From Acinetobacter sp. ANC 3903 (GTDB lineage Bacteria > Pseudomonadota > Gammaproteobacteria > Pseudomonadales > Moraxellaceae), in the NCBI RefSeq assembly GCF_002135315.1, contig NZ_NEGA01000008.1, positions 124,001 to 188,000 on the forward strand: 64,000 nucleotides of DNA, given 5' to 3'. The position numbers and the translations under genes are program-made. Positions 54,559 to 64,000 of this stretch are shown here, piece after piece. Below the pieces are notes generated by a model, which saw only the letters and a list, made by a program, of their open reading frames with translations, was not told where the DNA came from and did not search any database. The first letter of the stretch is position 1. The number at the start of each line of letters is the position of its first letter.

Positions 54559-57318
54559 TTATACACAGTCATTTTTATCCAATGCAGACATTGCAGTTGG
54601 ATCAATTAATCTTTGCCATAACTTGCAAACGACCTCTCGGGTATCGCGCCAGTCGTCAGCTGAAACTTGCATGGATTGATTCGCAAGTGCTAAACGATGG
54701 CTCTCGGCTCGTTCACGGAGATAAGCTTGAATCAATGCTGTCGCATCGGCGCTGGATAAGCGATCCGTTTTTGCGGCATCCTCAAGGATTCGTACGTTGT
54801 CGGAGTAATGGGCGAGATCAGGATTCGACCCACTCCATGCTAATACCGCATACTGTGCCATAAATTCGATATCAACGATACCACCTGCATCCTGTTTTAA
54901 GTGAAAAATCCCATCTTTTTGCTGCTCTTTGGAAGAGCCCAAATGGTCTTTCATTTTTTGACGCATTTTCAGTACTTCTGCTCGAACATTGGCCTCATCC
55001 CGCGGTTGAGTCAAAATATGGCAGCGTAATGCTTCGAATTTATTGCGCAGAGTTGGCTCGCCTGCAATTGAACGGGCACGCACCAGGGCCTGGTGTTCCC
55101 ACAGCCAGGCATTTTTCAATTGATATTGCTCAAAGGCCTTTAAACTTGTTACCAACAGTCCGGCCTCACCCGATGGACGTAAGCGGGTATCAATTTCATA
55201 AACACGCCCATCTAAGGTTTGCGTGGTCATCAGCGATATGAATTTTTGTGCAACGCGCATGGCAAACTCAAAACCGCTAATCGGCTTGATCCCGTCAGTA
55301 TCACCTTGCTCACTCATATAGTGAATAAAGACCAGATCCAGATCTGAGCCATAACCCAGCTCAATGCCACCCAGTTTGCCATAACCTGCAACTGCGAAAG
55401 CCATATGATCCAGTGAACAACGTTGCTCTTCAGCATCTAAAGGATAGCCATGCTTTTTAGCAGTAATTTGATAAGCCAGATTCAGCGCAGCATTCACCGA
55501 TACCTCGGCAATATCGGTTAATGCATCGGAGACTTTCATCAGTGGACTTTCCGCCAGTACATCACTGGCTGCCACAGCCAAAACATTGGATTTTTTGAAT
55601 AAACGCAGCACGCGCATTTGATCTTCGACCTGATCAATTTCAATACGCAGCAATTGATGACGCAGCGAATCTTCCAGATCCTGACGTTTTGGCAGTTCAA
55701 AATCCATCGACAGGAATTCATCTAGCAATACCGGATAATGCGTCAGTTCTTCACAAATCCATGGACTTACCGTCGCCATTTTCACCAGGCGCTGTAACGC
55801 CCCTTTGCTTTCAATCAGCATCACCAGATAGACGGTACGGCGCAAGACTGATTCGACCAAAGGCATCAAGCGCAACAATGCCACTTGCGGTTTATCCGAC
55901 TGCAAGATGGCTTCAATCAGATGCGGCCAAAACGTCTTTAAACGCTGTACGGCTTTGGCGGGCAATTTTTTAAGCGCATGTCCATACCAGAATTCATGCA
56001 CCAGATTTTTGGCATCTTCATCCAGCACATCATTCAACTGTTTCTCTAACTGGGTAAAGCTCTCAATTAACGGATCAGGTTCTTTTTCCTTAATCAAATG
56101 CTCAAACTGGTAGATGACCTTGGCGCGTTTTTGATTCAGTACTTCTAAAAATTGCTCCCAACTGTCAAAAGCCAGCGTTTCAATCATACGATTTCTTAAA
56201 TCAGGTTCATTCGGTAAAGACTGGGTTTGCTGATCATTTAAGGCTTGAATGGCATGCTCGATACGGCGCAGGAACAGATAGGCATCTTCCAGTTCAAACA
56301 CGGCATTTTGCTCAAGAAGTCCCACTTCCCCCAAATGATGCAGACTCACCAGACACTGGCGATCTTGCAGCTCTAATTTTGCCCCGCCATAAATCAGCTG
56401 AAAAACCTGAACAATAAATTCAACTTCCCTGATTCCCCCTGCACCCAGCTTAATATCATCTTCAATATTGCGGCGTTGTACTTCACGTTCAATCATGGCT
56501 TTCATTTCGCGCATCGCTTCAAATGCGGTGTAATCCACGTATTTACGAAAAACAAATGGTCGGGTCATCTCCAGCAGTTCTGCCCCTTCTTTGCCACCGG
56601 TGACAATGCGCGCCTTGATCCAGGCATAGCGTTCCCATTCACGGCCATGCTGGCTTAAATATTTTTCTAAAGCGGCGTGACTGATTGCCAGAGCAGAACC
56701 ATCTCCCCAAGGACGCAGGCGCATATCAACACGGAATACAAAACCGTCTGCGGTAATATGATCGAGCAGATAAATCAGTTTCTGACCCCACAATATACAA
56801 AACTGCTGTACATCAATACATTTACGACCATTGGTTTCGCCCTGTTCATCAAAGGCAAAAATAAGATCAATATCACTTGAAAGATTAAGCTCTTGCGCCC
56901 CAAGTTTACCCATGGCCACCACAATGAGATCCTGCACAGCACCGCCGTAACCGATCGGCTCACCATGCTTGGCCACCAAGGGAGCACGGGCAAAATCTTT
57001 GGCTGCACAAATAGCGGCATCGGCAAAATCGGAAAGCTCACGGGTCAAGGTCACCACATCGGTCAACCGATTGGCATCCTGCCAAATCCAGCGAAACATC
57101 AAGCGTGCACGAAGCACACGAATGGCATGCAGCCATGTGCTTTCATCTGCAATCTGCTCTAGCGTGTCATGAATAAAATTCTGGATTTGCGTGGTCGTTA
57201 AAGGAAGGAGAAATTGATCAACTGCATAATCTTGCTCTAATAAAGCACTGTGTTTTCCCAATACCTGTTCTGCATATTGGCTCGCTCGCAATGTGTTGTG
57301 CAATTGTTCCGCATTCAT
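54559..57318 (-). CDS. glnE: Glutamine synthetase adenylyltransferase/deadenylase
   Basis: GlnE adds and removes AMP on glutamine synthetase in response to nitrogen status. The 919-residue protein has two nucleotidyltransferase domains: the N-terminal (deadenylase) with LNLSSDIDLIFAFDEQG near residue 155 and the C-terminal (adenylylase) with GYGSDLDLVFIHYM near residue 660. Helical domains link them (REVEFIVQVFQLIYGG; GGIVDIEFMAQYAVL). Length is normal. It is cotranscribed with ilvE 18 bp downstream, linking nitrogen control to amino-acid transamination. Confidence 0.96.
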   Translation of the reverse strand: MNAEQLHNTLRASQYAEQVLGKHSALLEQDYAVDQFLLPLTTTQIQNFIHDTLEQIADESTWLHAIRVLRARLMFRWIWQDANRLTDVVTLTRELSDFADAAICAAKDFARAPLVAKHGEPIGYGGAVQDLIVVAMGKLGAQELNLSSDIDLIFAFDEQGETNGRKCIDVQQFCILWGQKLIYLLDHITADGFVFRVDMRLRPWGDGSALAISHAALEKYLSQHGREWERYAWIKARIVTGGKEGAELLEMTRPFVFRKYVDYTAFEAMREMKAMIEREVQRRNIEDDIKLGAGGIREVEFIVQVFQLIYGGAKLELQDRQCLVSLHHLGEVGLLEQNAVFELEDAYLFLRRIEHAIQALNDQQTQSLPNEPDLRNRMIETLAFDSWEQFLEVLNQKRAKVIYQFEHLIKEKEPDPLIESFTQLEKQLNDVLDEDAKNLVHEFWYGHALKKLPAKAVQRLKTFWPHLIEAILQSDKPQVALLRLMPLVESVLRRTVYLVMLIESKGALQRLVKMATVSPWICEELTHYPVLLDEFLSMDFELPKRQDLEDSLRHQLLRIEIDQVEDQMRVLRLFKKSNVLAVAASDVLAESPLMKVSDALTDIAEVSVNAALNLAYQITAKKHGYPLDAEEQRCSLDHMAFAVAGYGKLGGIELGYGSDLDLVFIHYMSEQGDTDGIKPISGFEFAMRVAQKFISLMTTQTLDGRVYEIDTRLRPSGEAGLLVTSLKAFEQYQLKNAWLWEHQALVRARSIAGEPTLRNKFEALRCHILTQPRDEANVRAEVLKMRQKMKDHLGSSKEQQKDGIFHLKQDAGGIVDIEFMAQYAVLAWSGSNPDLAHYSDNVRILEDAAKTDRLSSADATALIQAYLRERAESHRLALANQSMQVSADDWRDTREVVCKLWQRLIDPTAMSALDKNDCV

Positions 57319-57392
57319 CTTAAAACCTTCAGCCTGATTTTTTTCTAGTTATAGCAGCTGAATTCAGATAGGGGAAAAGAAAAATTTATTTT

Positions 57393-58667
57393 CTATACTT
57401 TTACTTTTTCAGTTTTGGGAGGTTCCTGAGTTAAAGCCTGATGAGCATTGGTGGCTGCCGGTAAAGTCACATTAAACGTCGTGCCTTCCCCTTCCCTAGA
57501 ATCTACAGAAATTTGACCATGGTTCAAATCAATAAATCGCTTACACAACACCAGCCCCAGACCGGTACCTTTTTCCCCTGCCGTACCTTTAATACTGGCA
57601 GTAACCGACTGCTGGAACAGCTGATCCATTTGTGCCTGACTCATACCCAGACCTGTATCCCGAACAGAAATATGCACACCTGCGTCGGACTCACTTGCAT
57701 GGATGATGACGCGGCCCGTGCCATCGGTTGGGGTAAATTTCAAAGCATTGGAAACCAAGTTTTGGATTATTGAAGTGATCATATTGATATCGGCGTAGAC
57801 TTTAATGCCTTCATCAATCTGGTCAATAAGCTGAATATTTTTCTTTACCGCGAGACTATTCAATACATTAGAAACGATCTTGCTTGACTGTTTTAATTCA
57901 AAATTAATTGGATGATAGATAAAGCGCCCACCCTCAGCCATCGCCCAATTTAATAGACTTTCCAGCAGGTTATAAGTCGATTGTGCCGTATCGTACAAAT
58001 ATTCAGAAATACTTTGTACACTGGATTCATCAAGTGTTTCACGTTCTTGTGCCAACACTTCCGAAAAGCCGAGTAAACCATGAAATGGGGCTCTTAAATC
58101 ATGCGCAATAATTTGGAAAAACTTGGTTTTACTGAAATTGAGTGCCGCTTGCTGCTCATACATTTCTTTGAGTTCGGCATGCTCTGCTTTCAGCTCAATA
58201 ATATGGATCAAGCTGTTCGTAAAGTCACTTACAGTTGCAATATCTTCAGCATCAAAGAGTTTTTGTTGCTGATCAAAAAACAATGCCTGACCAATTGAAG
58301 TGCCGTCATTGATACGCAGATCAAAAGCCAGATAACGATTAGCTTCCACCCCAAATTGACTAATATGCTGCACCAGATTTGGATATTGATGATGTTGATG
58401 ATCAATAAAATTATGCCCTTCAAAATAAGAGCTTAGATAGGTTTCGCATGGCGAACAGAATGCCTTGAAACCATGAGGAGAAGAATACCAAATGTAAGGC
58501 TCGTTATGAAAAGCCAGTACAGCCTGTCCAGCTCCAAGCATTTTCCGGGCAAACTTTAAAAAACGTTCAACCTGATTTGTCGATGTAAAAACGCCTAACA
58601 ATAATGAAATTTTACATGCGCTAAGCTGCTCAGTCTCCGAGCCTATTTCAAGCAACTGCATTTTCAT
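57393..58667 (-). CDS. Orphan sensor histidine kinase with GAF-like domain
   Basis: This 424-residue soluble kinase has a GAF-like sensor region (about residues 20-155), a short coiled linker (about 157-178), HisKA with the phosphoacceptor H189 in IIAHDLRAPF, and an HATPase domain with NLVSNALKFT, DTGLGMS and GTGLGLVLCKRF. No transmembrane segment is visible, so the input is probably cytoplasmic. I start it at the ATG at 58667; an in-frame TTG at 58682 is possible. No response regulator lies nearby. The gene is upstream of glnE on the same strand, 74 bp away. Confidence 0.88.
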   Translation of the reverse strand: MKMQLLEIGSETEQLSACKISLLLGVFTSTNQVERFLKFARKMLGAGQAVLAFHNEPYIWYSSPHGFKAFCSPCETYLSSYFEGHNFIDHQHHQYPNLVQHISQFGVEANRYLAFDLRINDGTSIGQALFFDQQQKLFDAEDIATVSDFTNSLIHIIELKAEHAELKEMYEQQAALNFSKTKFFQIIAHDLRAPFHGLLGFSEVLAQERETLDESSVQSISEYLYDTAQSTYNLLESLLNWAMAEGGRFIYHPINFELKQSSKIVSNVLNSLAVKKNIQLIDQIDEGIKVYADINMITSIIQNLVSNALKFTPTDGTGRVIIHASESDAGVHISVRDTGLGMSQAQMDQLFQQSVTASIKGTAGEKGTGLGLVLCKRFIDLNHGQISVDSREGEGTTFNVTLPAATNAHQALTQEPPKTEKVKV

Positions 58668-58868
58668 ATTTGATTCATCCAATCACTATTGTTTGTTGTT
58701 TTAAAAAATTAATTATCACATTTCACCTTATTAACAAAGTCAAACAGAGACAATTTACACCCAATATTTACTCTAATTTTCACCTTGGCATCAAAAGCAG
58801 ACCGCAATTCTGTTCAAACAATAAAAAAACCAATCTACTATTAATCGCTTATATTGTTTGAGTGTATA

Positions 58869-58888
58869 TCCCGAGGGTCGGACTCGAA
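58869..58888. repeat. 20-bp copy of the tRNA-Leu 3' end
   Basis: TCCCGAGGGTCGGACTCGAA here is identical to 63013-63032, the 3' end (acceptor and part of the T arm) of the complete tRNA-Leu gene. Pairing then breaks (agcgg here, ccgac there). The orientation is the same. Such a copy is what a tRNA-directed integration leaves as its distal attachment site. The rest of the tRNA is missing. Confidence 0.75.
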
Positions 58889-59792
58889 GCGGAAATCTAA
58901 AGCAATCCTTAGTCAACATTTGACTACAATAGCATGGTTTCCGGTTTTGATCGGGACAGTCAGATGATTAAGTGTTTAGCTCATCATCCATTTGCTTAAA
59001 CACGGCGTAATTGAGCAGCTCATCATTCAATTGTTCAGGCATAGTCTATGTTACAGAAATCTTGTAGAGCAAATTGCCATATTTCTTGCGCAAAAATTAA
59101 AAAATCATCTTTTAGCCTTGCTGTTTTTTTAAGTCTCCCTCTCAACGCGTTTCCTGTCTCTCTAGGACTGTCCTGTTCAAATACTGCTGTTCAGAATAGT
59201 ATTCATTTACATCAGATCTGCAACCCATTTTTCGATGGCAGTAATGATCATGGTCGTTGCCAGAACACTTTTCAGCGGAGTTATGAATAATTGTAATAAA
59301 TGCTTATCGTCCCCCGAATAACTGTTCAACCAATCCGAGAAAAATTTGATTCTTCTTCCCTGCTAGATAATTTATTTCCATGATACCCAACATGTCCTAA
59401 GTAATTAGTTTATAAATTGGCAAAAAATTGCCCGCCGGTTTTTTTTTACGCAGCAGGTATTCATACAAATAAGTTATTGATAATAATAAATTATATAACT
59501 TATTAAGCAAGATTCTCTACTTATATGACTAAATACGGGTGATTGCCACATTAGAGACTTGAAGCCCCACCCCGATTCGAAAAATGACTAATTTTCACGT
59601 AGAATAGGGGGATTGGTGAACAACACTGATGTATACAAATTTTCAGCCAAAGACCAATATGCAAGATATTGCTGTTCGGCTGAGGTGCAAATAAGCGCCG
59701 ATACTTTTAATGTTTTATTTAAGCAAACCGGTTCGCAGGACTGAGCCAAAAGCTCGGTACTGACAAACTCAATCTAAAGCAAGGGGCTATAT
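58889..59792. other. Long region upstream of icd without a supported gene
   Basis: About 900 bp lack a gene I can defend. Short frames exist (minus 58968-59042, 24 codons starting MPEQLNDELLNYAVF; plus 59048-59290, 80 codons) but show no family or ribosome site. A small hairpin actgagc/gctcggt lies at 59740-59758, 22 bp before the icd ribosome site. The region must hold the icd promoter. It may be scar DNA between the tRNA-Leu fragment and icd. Confidence 0.5.
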
Positions 59793-62024
59793 ATGGCTGG
59801 TGGAAAGTCAAAAATCATTTACACATTGACCGACGAGGCGCCACTACTGGCGACCTATTCCCTGCTGCCGATCATTGAGACCTTTACCAAGCCTGCTGGC
59901 GTAGAGATTGTCAAAAAAGATATCTCTGTAGCTATACGTGTGCTTGCAGAATTTACGGACTTTCTAAGCGATGAGCAGAAAGTACCGAATAACCTGGCAG
60001 AGCTTGGCAGTCTTACACAAGACCCAGACACTAATATCATTAAACTTCCTAATATTAGTGCTTCAGTTGGCCAGTTGACAGCTTGTATCAAGGAACTTCA
60101 ATCGAAAGGCTATGCTCTTCCTGACTATCCGGAAAACCCGGCAACTGAGGAAGAAAAAGCAATCAAAGCACGTTACAGCAAATGTTTAGGTTCTGCTGTA
60201 AACCCAGTATTACGTGAAGGTAACTCTGACCGTCGTGCACCGGCTGCAGTTAAAAACTACGCGAAAAAACACCCGCACTCTATGAGCGAGTGGAAACAAT
60301 GGTCACAAACTCACGTTTCTCACATGGAAGAAGGTGACTTCTACCACGGTGAAAAGTCTATGACTTTAGACCGCGCTCGCAATGTGAAAATGGAGCTTAT
60401 CACCAAGAACGGCGAAACTATCGTTCTTAAGCCTAAATTGGCACTTCTAGACGGCGAAATTATCGACTCAATGTTCATGAGCAAGAAAGCGCTTTGCGAC
60501 TTCTATGAAAAAGAACTTGAAGATTGTCGCGAAGCTGGAATTTTGTTCTCTCTTCACGTTAAAGCAACAATGATGAAAGTTTCACACCCGATCGTATTCG
60601 GTCACTGTGTGAAGATTTACTACAAAGAAGCATTCGAAAAACACGGCAAACTGTTTGATGAGCTAGGCATTAACATCAACAACGGTATGGCGGGTCTTTA
60701 CGAAAAAATTGAAACACTTCCAACTTCTGTTCGTGAAGAAATCATTGCTGACCTACATGCTTGCCAAGAACACCGTCCTGCGCTTGCAATGGTGGATTCT
60801 GCTAAAGGCATCACCAACTTCCATTCTCCTAACGACATCATCGTAGATGCTTCTATGCCTGCAATGATCCGTGCCGGTGGTAAAATGTGGGGTGCTGATG
60901 GTAAACAGTACGATGCTAAAGCAGTAATGCCTGAATCTACATTCGCACGTATTTACCAAGAAATGATCAATTTCTGTAAATGGAACGGTAACTTCGACCC
61001 ACGCACTATGGGTACTGTGCCAAACGTTGGTTTGATGGCGCAAAAAGCTGAAGAATACGGTTCACACGACAAGACTTTTGAAATCTCTGAAGCAGGTATT
61101 GCAAACATCACCGACCTTGAAACAGGTGAAGTGTTGATGTCGCAAAACGTTGAGCAAGGTGATATCTGGCGTATGTGTCAGGTGAAAGATGCTCCGATCC
61201 GTGACTGGGTGAAACTTGCAGTCACTCGTGCACGTAACTCGGGCATGCCTGCAATCTTCTGGCTTGACCCATACCGTCCACACGAAAATGAATTGATCAA
61301 AAAAGTTGAAAAATACTTGAAAGATCACGACACGGCTGGTTTAGACATTCACATCATGTCTCAAGTACGCGCAATGCGCTATACACTTGAACGTGTTGCT
61401 CGTGGTTTAGATACTATTTCTGTAACTGGTAACATTTTGCGAGACTACCTCACTGACTTGTTCCCAATCATGGAGCTTGGTACCTCTGCGAAAATGCTTT
61501 CTATCGTGCCTTTAATGGCTGGTGGCGGCATGTACGAAACTGGTGCTGGCGGTTCAGCGCCTAAACACGTACAACAACTTGTTGAAGAAAACCACTTGCG
61601 TTGGGATTCTTTAGGTGAGTTCTTGGCTCTGGCTGTTTCTCTAGAAGAAATGGGCATTAAAGAAGACAATGCTCGCGCTAAATTGTTGGCTAAAACTTTA
61701 GACCAAGCGACTGGTAAATTGCTCGATAATGACCAATCACCTTCACGTCGTACTGGCGAGTTGGACAACCGTGGCAGCCACTTCTACCTTGCTAAATACT
61801 GGGCTGAAGCATTGACTGCTCAAGACGAAGATGCTGAGCTTAAAGCGAAGTTTGCTCCTCTTGCGAAAGCATTGGCTGAAAACGAAGACAAGATCGTTGC
61901 TGAGCTTGCAGAAGTGCAAGGTAAAGCCGTTGATATTGGTGGTTACTACGCTCTTGATCAAGAGAAAGTAAATGCTGTAATGCGTCCAAGCGCTACATTC
62001 AATGCTACTCTTGCAACAATCTAA
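59793..62024 (+). CDS. icd: NADP-dependent isocitrate dehydrogenase, monomeric type
   Basis: This enzyme oxidises isocitrate to 2-oxoglutarate and makes NADPH in the TCA cycle. The 743-residue protein is the large monomeric class, not the homodimeric one. Recognisable parts are the [11 protein letters not shown]-like substrate segment ([24 protein letters not shown]) near residue 140, the [20 protein letters not shown] stretch near residue 250, and the C-terminal [17 protein letters not shown]. The ATG follows GCAAGGGGC. The gene lies inside the interval bounded by two tRNA-Leu 3'-end sequences. Two hairpins follow. Confidence 0.97.
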   Translation: MAGGKSKIIYTLTDEAPLLATYSLLPIIETFTKPAGVEIVKKDISVAIRVLAEFTDFLSDEQKVPNNLAELGSLTQDPDTNIIKLPNISASVGQLTACIKELQSKGYALPDYPENPATEEEKAIKARYSKCLGSAVNPVLREGNSDRRAPAAVKNYAKKHPHSMSEWKQWSQTHVSHMEEGDFYHGEKSMTLDRARNVKMELITKNGETIVLKPKLALLDGEIIDSMFMSKKALCDFYEKELEDCREAGILFSLHVKATMMKVSHPIVFGHCVKIYYKEAFEKHGKLFDELGININNGMAGLYEKIETLPTSVREEIIADLHACQEHRPALAMVDSAKGITNFHSPNDIIVDASMPAMIRAGGKMWGADGKQYDAKAVMPESTFARIYQEMINFCKWNGNFDPRTMGTVPNVGLMAQKAEEYGSHDKTFEISEAGIANITDLETGEVLMSQNVEQGDIWRMCQVKDAPIRDWVKLAVTRARNSGMPAIFWLDPYRPHENELIKKVEKYLKDHDTAGLDIHIMSQVRAMRYTLERVARGLDTISVTGNILRDYLTDLFPIMELGTSAKMLSIVPLMAGGGMYETGAGGSAPKHVQQLVEENHLRWDSLGEFLALAVSLEEMGIKEDNARAKLLAKTLDQATGKLLDNDQSPSRRTGELDNRGSHFYLAKYWAEALTAQDEDAELKAKFAPLAKALAENEDKIVAELAEVQGKAVDIGGYYALDQEKVNAVMRPSATFNATLATI

Positions 62025-62030
62025 GTTCAC

Positions 62031-62086
62031 ACAACACTGACTATGTCAGTGTTGTAAAAAAACCGGCGCTTAGGCGCCGGTTTTTT
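62031..62086 (+). terminator. Double-hairpin terminator of icd
   Basis: acaacactga pairs with tcagtgttgt (62031-62055), then aaaaaaccggcgc pairs with gcgccggtttttt (62056-62086). The second is a strong Rho-independent terminator that can also act on the opposite strand. Confidence 0.9.
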
Positions 62087-62121
62087 ATTTAAAATAGTTT
62101 AAAAAATTATATTTATAATGT

Positions 62122-62835
62122 TTAGGCATTATTATTAATTTTTTCCATTTCTAAGAAATTCTTAGCAGCCTCTGGTCTTAAGTAATACCATAGGACGAAC
62201 ATTGAAATCAGAAAAAAGATCATGAAAAAAAAGAACATAAGATAATTCAGATCATTAGATGCAGTAAAACCATCCTCTCTATAAGCAAATCTAAGATACG
62301 TAACAACAAGATATGGTGTTGAACCAAAAATATTAATCAAAATATATAAAATAGTTCCCCAATACCCATACCACTTTATTCTTTTTAGCGTGTATTTTGT
62401 CTTTAACTTATAATTATTACTTTCCTTATCTTTCTCCAAATATTCTTCCCCAATTTTATACAATCTTACAGCCTTGTCTTTATCCCGACAGGATAAAATG
62501 TACTTAAGTAAATCTATATCTTTATTTTTTATATTTAAGTAATTCGATAACTTAGAAACCTTTAAATGATATTGCAACTCATCAGAAAACTCTAACAAAG
62601 TATCACCAACTAAGAGATTTTCCTGTTCATTAATTTGCTCATTTCTTTTTCTTCGTCTATGTTCACTAAATTCCCTCAAACCTGTAATTACCCCTGATTT
62701 AGCGATAAAGTAAATACTCGCAACCACAACAATTAGAAAAATGATTACGCATGTAAATTCTAATCCATAAGCACTTTCTAGTATTTTTAATGCAAACTGG
62801 TTTAGATTTAATTCTGCATTTAAATTCGCCGACAT
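62122..62835 (-). CDS. Orphan membrane protein (237 aa)
   Basis: This hypothetical protein has three likely transmembrane segments: about residues 25-46, 160-180 and 197-218. A cytoplasmic part of about 110 residues lies between the first and second. It is rich in Lys and Glu and contains a helix-turn-like DELQYHLKVSKLSNYLNIKNKDIDLLKYILS segment. I recognise no family. Its DNA is visibly more AT-rich than the neighbouring core genes, which fits recent acquisition. It lies between icd and tRNA-Leu, next to the tRNA 3' end, a common landing place for accessory genes. Confidence 0.72.
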   Translation of the reverse strand: MSANLNAELNLNQFALKILESAYGLEFTCVIIFLIVVVASIYFIAKSGVITGLREFSEHRRRKRNEQINEQENLLVGDTLLEFSDELQYHLKVSKLSNYLNIKNKDIDLLKYILSCRDKDKAVRLYKIGEEYLEKDKESNNYKLKTKYTLKRIKWYGYWGTILYILINIFGSTPYLVVTYLRFAYREDGFTASNDLNYLMFFFFMIFFLISMFVLWYYLRPEAAKNFLEMEKINNNA

Positions 62836-62960
62836 ATTTTCCTTTTTTATTCATCAATACTTTGTTAAATCAAACTACGATTTTTCAAATTTTTTATATA
62901 AAGTTCAAAATATATAATGCATATCCACGATACATCAAATCAATTTATTTTCATCAGGCA

Positions 62961-63000
62961 ATAAAAAAGCCCTCAAGTCTTAGTATGCTTGAAGGCTTTT
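62961..63000 (-). terminator. tRNA-Leu terminator
   Basis: On the minus strand aaaagccttcaag pairs with cttgagggctttt (one bulge) and T6 follows. It lies 10-15 bp beyond the tRNA 3' end. Confidence 0.8.
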
Positions 63001-63009
63001 CATTTCATC

Positions 63010-63096
63010 TGGTCCCGAGGGTCGGACTCGAACCGACACGTCATCTCTGACAGCGGATTTTGAGTCCGCCGCGTCTACCAATTTCACCACCTCGGG
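63010..63096 (-). tRNA. tRNA-Leu (anticodon CAA)
   Basis: The minus-strand sequence folds into a class II tRNA. The acceptor stem CCCGAGG pairs with CCTCGGG, discriminator A and an encoded CCA follow. The anticodon stem gcgga/tccgc encloses the loop CTCAAAA, which gives anticodon CAA and reads UUG codons. There is a long variable arm. A terminator follows and queA lies divergent on the other side. A 20-bp copy of its 3' end occurs at 58869-58888. Confidence 0.95.
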
Positions 63097-63293
63097 AAAG
63101 GTGTTTCAACAAGCTAATCAGCTTGTGGTGGCTATATTACTATCAAACTTGAAATTGTCAATTATCTAATTTATCCAATCGCTCACTTTTAAAGCAAAAT
63201 CAAAAACTTTGTCTTAAAAAGCATCAGATAGCATCTGTTTTGTACTTTTCCAGCCTATAATGCACAGGTTTTTCTTATTTCTATACATTGAAG

Positions 63294-64000
63294 ATGCAAC
63301 TTTCCGACTTTAACTTTAATCTCCCTGACGAGCTGATTGCCCGTTACCCTCTTGAAACCCGTAGTGCTTCACGTTTATTACACCTCGATGCCGCAGGTCA
63401 ATATCATGACCATCACTTTACCGATATTCTAGACTTACTCGAACCGGGTGATTTACTGGTTTTAAATGACACCAAAGTCATGAAAGCGCGTCTTAAAGGA
63501 AAACGTGCCACTGGCGGTGCTGTTGAAGTTTTAGTGGAACGCATGATGGACAAGTTCATTGCGCATTGCCACATTAAAGCCAGCAATTCGCCTAAAGAAG
63601 GTGCAGAACTGTTTATTGGCCCAGATAAAGTTAAAGTCACTGTAAAAGGTCGTCATGAAAACTTGTTTATTGTTGAGTTTTCTCAGCCCATTTTAAATGT
63701 TTTAGATCTATATGGTGCTTTGCCGATTCCGCCTTATTTCAACCGTGAAGCAGAAGCCATTGATACTGAGCGCTATCAGACCATCTTTAATGACCCAAGC
63801 AAACTGGCCAGTGTCGCGGCTCCGACTGCCAGCCTGCATTTTGACGAAGTCTTGTTGAAGAAACTGCAAGAAAAAGGCATTCAAAAAACCTTTGTGACCT
63901 TGCATGTCGGTGCAGGAACATTCCTGCCGGTACGTACCAATGATATTGAAAACCATATCATGCACAGTGAATGGTGTGATGTGTCTGACGAGACTATGGC
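63294..64000 (+). CDS. queA: tRNA preQ1 ribosyltransferase-isomerase, partial
   Basis: QueA transfers the ribosyl part of S-adenosylmethionine to preQ1 in tRNA and forms epoxyqueuosine. The protein begins [20 protein letters not shown] and shows the family segments [15 protein letters not shown] near residue 60, GALPIPPYF near residue 142, YQTIF and [11 protein letters not shown] near residue 175, and [11 protein letters not shown] near residue 205. The window ends inside the gene after about 235 codons; the full protein is usually about 345. A TATAAT sequence at 63256-63261 is a likely -10 element. Confidence 0.95.
   Translation, partial: MQLSDFNFNLPDELIARYPLETRSASRLLHLDAAGQYHDHHFTDILDLLEPGDLLVLNDTKVMKARLKGKRATGGAVEVLVERMMDKFIAHCHIKASNSPKEGAELFIGPDKVKVTVKGRHENLFIVEFSQPILNVLDLYGALPIPPYFNREAEAIDTERYQTIFNDPSKLASVAAPTASLHFDEVLLKKLQEKGIQKTFVTLHVGAGTFLPVRTNDIENHIMHSEWCDVSDETM

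Noticed and set aside
58968-59042. 24-codon minus-strand frame starting MPEQLNDELL
   Set aside because: The peptide looks protein-like, but it is too short and has no neighbour to join. It could be a gene remnant.
59048-59290. 80-codon plus-strand frame upstream of icd
   Set aside because: No ribosome site, no family, and neighbouring frames are equally open. It is treated as part of the gene-free region.
1-64000. Insertion sequences, prophage genes or CRISPR arrays
   Set aside because: No transposase, integrase, phage structural gene, Cas gene or regularly spaced repeat was seen on either strand.

Overview
The window is a chromosomal segment of an Acinetobacter species (Gammaproteobacteria, Moraxellaceae). 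The main support is gene order: a lipooligosaccharide outer-core (OC) locus sits exactly between aspS and ilvE, as known for Acinetobacter. A BaeRS-type two-component pair, monomeric NADP-isocitrate dehydrogenase and AT-rich intergenic DNA fit as well. The species cannot be fixed from the sequence alone. I see no insertion sequence, prophage or CRISPR array.

Layout. 1-2.4 kb: 1-Cys peroxiredoxin, then a metallo-beta-lactamase-fold hydrolase coupled to a phosphatase-like lipoprotein. 2.4-6.4 kb (minus): trpA-accD-folC-SPOR operon with ATGA overlaps. 6.8-10.6 kb: AraC regulator divergent from a ferritin-like hydrolase, plus DUF2804 and DUF1543 genes, all lying between trpA and trpFB (11.0-12.9 kb). 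13-18 kb: cobalamin module, with two divergent BtuB-type receptors, each behind its own cobalamin riboswitch, and a PduO-type adenosyltransferase. 18.3-22.5 kb: glycerophosphodiesterase, fatty-acid desaturase, SelO, MmcQ/YjbR. 22.6-23.1 kb: a broken gene. 23.2-26.3 kb: baeRS divergent from a Met/His-rich lipoprotein. 26.6-30.4 kb: two tandem acyl-CoA dehydrogenases. 30.5-37.1 kb: small and hypothetical genes, PsiE, a phospholipase-D-family protein, and a ZnuD-like receptor behind a perfect Zur-type operator.

37.2-54.5 kb: aspS, an LpxL-like acyltransferase, a small membrane protein, the OC locus, then ilvE. On the aspS side an operon encodes RmlB, RmlA, a 3,4-ketoisomerase, a GNAT acyltransferase, a MaoC-type hydratase, a sugar aminotransferase and a GT2. 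Together they predict a dTDP-3-acylamino-3,6-dideoxyhexose and its transfer. Three plus-strand genes (GT25, GT4, beta-propeller protein) lie in the middle. The ilvE-side operon holds the ELM1-like protein, three glycosyltransferases and a polysaccharide deacetylase. 54.6-64 kb: glnE upstream of ilvE, an orphan histidine kinase, a 1.1-kb gap carrying a 20-bp copy of a tRNA-Leu 3' end, icd, an orphan membrane protein, the complete tRNA-Leu(CAA), and queA cut by the window edge.

The most notable signals are the paired riboswitches, the acylamino-sugar operon with its own hydratase, the tRNA-derived direct repeats flanking icd and the orphan membrane gene, the Met/His-rich partner of BaeRS, a DnaA-box-like cluster, and two dispersed copies of a multi-hairpin intergenic repeat.
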